A DNA stretch of 60,767 bases from Oscillibacter sp. (lineage in GTDB: Bacteria > Bacillota > Clostridia > Oscillospirales > Oscillospiraceae): contig JAAVHF010000049.1 in NCBI GenBank assembly GCA_014799845.1, positions 1-60,767 on the forward strand, in the 5' to 3' direction. Shown piece by piece: positions 57,281-60,767 of this stretch. Below the pieces are notes generated by a model. The model was not told the DNA's origin. It searched no databases and saw only the letters and a list, made by a program, of their open reading frames with translations. Position numbers and translations under genes: made by a program. How positions within the stretch are numbered: position 1 is the stretch's first letter; the number at the start of each line of letters is the position of its first letter.

Positions 57281-59257
57281 ATGTCTGATCTGAATGAAAT
57301 GAACGGGATGATTGAACTGAACGACGCGGAAGAAACCGTCACCCAGGTAGACCATGCCTACGGCGGCAGTGAGATCCAGGTACTGGAGGGCCTTGAGGCC
57401 GTCCGCAAACGTCCCGGTATGTACATCGGTTCCACCAGCGAGTCCGGTCTGCATCATCTGGTCTATGAGATTGTAGACAACTCCATTGATGAAGCCCTCG
57501 CCGGTTTCTGCGATGAGATCTCTGTTACCATCAATGAAGGCGACACGATTACCGTCACCGACAATGGCCGCGGAATTCCTGTAGATATCCAGCCCCAGAC
57601 CGGCCTGCCCGCCCTGGAGGTAGTTTTTACCGTCCTCCACGCCGGCGGCAAGTTCGGCGGCGGCGGCTATAAGGTTTCCGGCGGTCTCCATGGCGTGGGT
57701 GCCAGCGTGGTAAACGCCCTGTCCGAATGGCTGGAAGTTCAGGTCCACAAGGATGGTCAGATCTACGAGATGAAATTCTCCCGGGGTGACATCACGCAGC
57801 CCATGAAAGTGGTGGGGAAGACTGATAAAACCGGTACCGTTGTCACCTTCAAGCCGGATCCCGAGATGTTTGACGTCACCACCTACAGCTACGAGACCAT
57901 TCATACCCGCATGCAGCAGCAGGCTTTCCTGAACGCCGGCCTGAAAATCAGCACCTTTGATAAGAGGGAGGGCCAGGAAGCCTCCGACTCCATGTGCTAC
58001 GAGGGCGGCATCCGCGAATATGTCACATGGCTGAACCAGAACAAGACGCCTGTTCAGGACGATGTGATCTATATGCGCGGTACAAAGGACGACTCCTCCG
58101 TAGAGATTGCCATGCAGTACAACGATGGTTACAGCGAGACCATTGTTTCTTTCGCCAACGACGTTCGCACGCCAGAAGGCGGCATGCATGAGGAGGGCTT
58201 CAAGCGCGCCCTTACCACTGTATTGAACGCCTATGGCAAAAAGAACAACATCATCAAGGGCGATGATAAGGTTTCCGGCGAGGACTGCCGCGAGGGTCTG
58301 ACCTGCGTCATCTCTGTCAAGCTGACCGAGGCCCAGTTTGAGGGCCAGACCAAGGCCAAGCTGGGCAACGCCTCTATCCGCACCCTGACGGCGGCGGTCG
58401 TCAACGAAAAGCTGGACGAGTATCTGGAGGAGAACCCCAAAGCCGCCCGTTTGATCCTGGACAAAGCCATGATGGCCAATCGCGCCAGGGAAGCTGCCCG
58501 CAAGGCCAAGGAATCCGTCCGCCGCAAGAGCGCTCTGGAATCCGGCCAGATGCCCGACAAGCTGCAAGACTGCAATGAGCGCGACCCGTCCCTGTGCGAG
58601 CTCTACATTGTAGAGGGCGACTCCGCGGCCGGTTCCGCCATCCAAGGCCGTGACAGCCGTTTTCAGGCGATCCTGGCCATGTGGGGCAAGATGCTGAACG
58701 TTGAAAAGGCCCGCGCCGACAAGATCTACGGCAACGACAAGCTTTATCCCCTGGTCCTTGGCCTTGGCGCGGGAATAGGGGAGGAGTTCAACATTGACAA
58801 GCTCCGTTATCATAAAATCATCATCATGTCCGATGCCGATGTAGACGGCGCTCACATCCGCACTCTGCTTTTAACATTTTTCTTCCGCTACATGCGCCCG
58901 CTGATTGAAAAAGGCTACGTCTATTCCGCCGTCCCGCCCCTCTACAAGCTGACGAAGGGCAAGACCCAGCGGGTAGCCTACTCTGACGAGGAGCGCGACG
59001 AGATCTCCGCCGAACTGCGCGGCGGCAATGCCAATGTAAAGGTAGACATCAACCGCTTCAAGGGCCTTGGCGAGATGGACCCCCACGAGCTCTGGGAGAC
59101 TACAATGGACCCCGAACGCCGCACCCTCCGCCGCATCACCCTGGACGACGCCGTAGCGGCTGACCAGGTCTTCACCATTCTCATGGGCGAGGAAGTGGAG
59201 CCCCGCAAGGAGTGGATCGAGCGCAACGCGAAATACGCGGTGAATCTGGATTACTAA
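57281..59257 (+). CDS. gyrB: DNA gyrase subunit B
   Basis: IQVLEGLEAVRKRPGMYIGSTSESGLHHLVYEIVDNSIDEALAGFC; EGDSAAGSAIQGRD; C-terminal RRTLRRITLDDA. Confidence 0.98.
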   Translation: MSDLNEMNGMIELNDAEETVTQVDHAYGGSEIQVLEGLEAVRKRPGMYIGSTSESGLHHLVYEIVDNSIDEALAGFCDEISVTINEGDTITVTDNGRGIPVDIQPQTGLPALEVVFTVLHAGGKFGGGGYKVSGGLHGVGASVVNALSEWLEVQVHKDGQIYEMKFSRGDITQPMKVVGKTDKTGTVVTFKPDPEMFDVTTYSYETIHTRMQQQAFLNAGLKISTFDKREGQEASDSMCYEGGIREYVTWLNQNKTPVQDDVIYMRGTKDDSSVEIAMQYNDGYSETIVSFANDVRTPEGGMHEEGFKRALTTVLNAYGKKNNIIKGDDKVSGEDCREGLTCVISVKLTEAQFEGQTKAKLGNASIRTLTAAVVNEKLDEYLEENPKAARLILDKAMMANRAREAARKAKESVRRKSALESGQMPDKLQDCNERDPSLCELYIVEGDSAAGSAIQGRDSRFQAILAMWGKMLNVEKARADKIYGNDKLYPLVLGLGAGIGEEFNIDKLRYHKIIIMSDADVDGAHIRTLLLTFFFRYMRPLIEKGYVYSAVPPLYKLTKGKTQRVAYSDEERDEISAELRGGNANVKVDINRFKGLGEMDPHELWETTMDPERRTLRRITLDDAVAADQVFTILMGEEVEPRKEWIERNAKYAVNLDY

Positions 59258-59272
59258 AAAGAGGATACAGAC

Positions 59273-59590
59273 ATGATCGAGATCAATATAAAGATCGACG
59301 AGGTGGACTACAACTCTGCCGTGGGCACGATCATTCCAATTTTGCTGAAAAAACAATCCGGCAGCAACCCCATTTTTGCCGTGCTGAAAAAAATTGAGGG
59401 TCTGCCCGTCAGCGCCGCAAAGGCCGTGCTGAGTGTGCTGCCCAAAAAGACAAAGGATGAGTTGGCCGTTGCCTGCCTGAACCTTTACAGCGAAGATATC
59501 TCAAGGGAGCTTACGAAGCTGGTCGGAAAGAATGGTATCCAGATGAAGGTAGAGAGCGTCCAGGTTTCCTCCATAGACGAAACGGAGTGA
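59273..59590 (+). CDS. hypothetical protein between gyrB and gyrA
   Basis: 105 aa MIEINIKIDEVDYNSAVGTIIPILLKKQSGS; near-adjacent to gyrB. Confidence 0.7.
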   Translation: MIEINIKIDEVDYNSAVGTIIPILLKKQSGSNPIFAVLKKIEGLPVSAAKAVLSVLPKKTKDELAVACLNLYSEDISRELTKLVGKNGIQMKVESVQVSSIDETE

Positions 59591-59682
59591 CGCCGCGTCC
59601 TTGCGCGAAGCGCGGCTTTGAGGATAAAAGTTCCTTTTCCATGAAAGAAAAGGAGCACATGCCTTAAAAAGGAGGTATTAAT

Positions 59683-60767
59683 TTGGCACATAACAGAGAC
59701 TATAAACCGGAAGATATTGCTTTTCCTAACCAAATCATCACGGAGTCCGAATTGGTTGGCGAGATGGAGGAGAGCTATAAGCAGTACGCCATGAGCGTCA
59801 TCGTAGGCCGCGCCCTTCCCGACGTCCGGGACGGCCTGAAGCCCGTCCACCGCCGGATCCTCTACGCCATGTATGAGGATAACCTGACCAGCGACAAACC
59901 ATTTAAAAAATCCGCCACCTGTGTCGGTGACGTTCTGGGCCGCTACCACCCCCACGGCGACAGTTCCGTCTATGACGCCATGGTCCGTCTTGCGCAGAAC
60001 TTTTCCATGCGCTATATGCTGGTAGACGGCCACGGCAACTTTGGTTCTGTGGACGGCGATCCCCCCGCGGCCTACCGTTACACCGAGGCCCGCCTGTCCA
60101 AAATTTCCAACGAGATGCTCCGCGATATCGATAAGGAGACAGTGGACTGGGATCCCAACTTTGACGAATCCCGTCAGGAACCCCGCGTCCTGCCCAGCCG
60201 TTTCCCCAATTTGCTGGTCAACGGTTCCAGCGGCATCGCCGTCGGCATGGCTACCAACATTCCGCCCCACAATCTCCGTGAGGTCATCAACGCGGCTATC
60301 TGCATCCTGGACAATCCTGACGCGGACCTCAACGATCTGATGGAGCACATCAAGGGTCCTGATTTCCCCACCCGGGGCATTATCATGGGCCGTTCCGGCA
60401 TTCGCGCCGCCTACGCCACCGGCCGGGGCAAAATCGTCATCCGCGCCAAGACGGAGTTTGAGGAATTCGGCCAGAACCGCACCCGCATTATCGTCTCCGA
60501 GCTGCCCTACCAGGTCAACAAGCGGCAGATGATCAAAAATATTGCCGAGCAGGTCAAGGACAAGCGCCTTGACGGCATCAGTGACCTCCGGGACGAGACC
60601 GATCGAAACGGCATGCGCATCGTCATTGAGCTGAAGCGCGACGCCAATCCCCAGGTAGTACTGAACAAGCTCTTCAAGCAGACTGCCATGCAGTCCAATT
60701 TCTCCATCATCATGCTTGCCCTGGTGGATGACCAGAAGCAGCCCAAGATCCTTTCTCTGCGCAACGT
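59683..60767 (+). CDS. gyrA: DNA gyrase subunit A (5' part; runs off window, hence absent from ORF track)
   Basis: manual translation from [66 protein letters not shown]...[27 protein letters not shown]. Confidence 0.97.
   Translation, partial: MAHNRDYKPEDIAFPNQIITESELVGEMEESYKQYAMSVIVGRALPDVRDGLKPVHRRILYAMYEDNLTSDKPFKKSATCVGDVLGRYHPHGDSSVYDAMVRLAQNFSMRYMLVDGHGNFGSVDGDPPAAYRYTEARLSKISNEMLRDIDKETVDWDPNFDESRQEPRVLPSRFPNLLVNGSSGIAVGMATNIPPHNLREVINAAICILDNPDADLNDLMEHIKGPDFPTRGIIMGRSGIRAAYATGRGKIVIRAKTEFEEFGQNRTRIIVSELPYQVNKRQMIKNIAEQVKDKRLDGISDLRDETDRNGMRIVIELKRDANPQVVLNKLFKQTAMQSNFSIIMLALVDDQKQPKILSLRN

Noticed and set aside
59941-60000. Quinolone-resistance change in GyrA QRDR
   Set aside because: Manual translation reads [14 protein letters not shown] with Ser and Asp at the positions equivalent to E. 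coli 83 and 87, i.e. wild-type-like.

Overview
The window is about 60.8 kb of a GC-rich Firmicutes/Clostridia chromosome, probably Oscillospirales-like, spanning the replication-origin neighbourhood. The rpmH-rnpA-yidD-yidC-khpB cluster (- strand) is followed by dnaA-dnaN-S4-recF-remB-gyrB-gyrA (+ strand), and DnaA-box-like motifs cluster between dnaA and dnaN. The left part holds housekeeping genes (mrp, ECF sigma/anti-sigma, GT4, SPFH, DUF512, der, plsY, gpsA, recX, rimO, pgsA, xpt, guaA, cls, two-component system, htrA, nagB, dnaC/dnaD-like loaders, spoIIP, MocR/ECF-S). A ~12.0 kb integrative mobilizable element sits in the 3' end of guaA. It is bounded by an 11-bp direct repeat (CGAGTGGGAGT) and encodes an XRE repressor, HTH/excisionase-like protein, tyrosine integrase, MobC-like protein, RepA-like ATPase and MobV relaxase. 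Its cargo is an SF2 helicase-HNH fusion with a coupled partner, a small membrane protein and two ComEC-like MBL-fold hydrolases, which is a candidate undescribed defence locus. A second unusual feature is a modular, hairpin-rich intergenic repeat family: six loci, three of them with an arm in each orientation. At every locus an arm ends in a GC hairpin just 5' of the SD/start of a + strand gene (mrp, der, rimO, HK, dnaA, remB). Other notable observations: a perfect 16-bp parS palindrome, iteron-like 9-bp repeats after repA, a lambda-like divergent promoter switch, a possible orphan ncRNA before mrp, and a block of reversed strand composition (about 9.3-33 kb) flanked by related hairpins. All calls come from reading the sequence and the supplied ORF translations; no database search was run.
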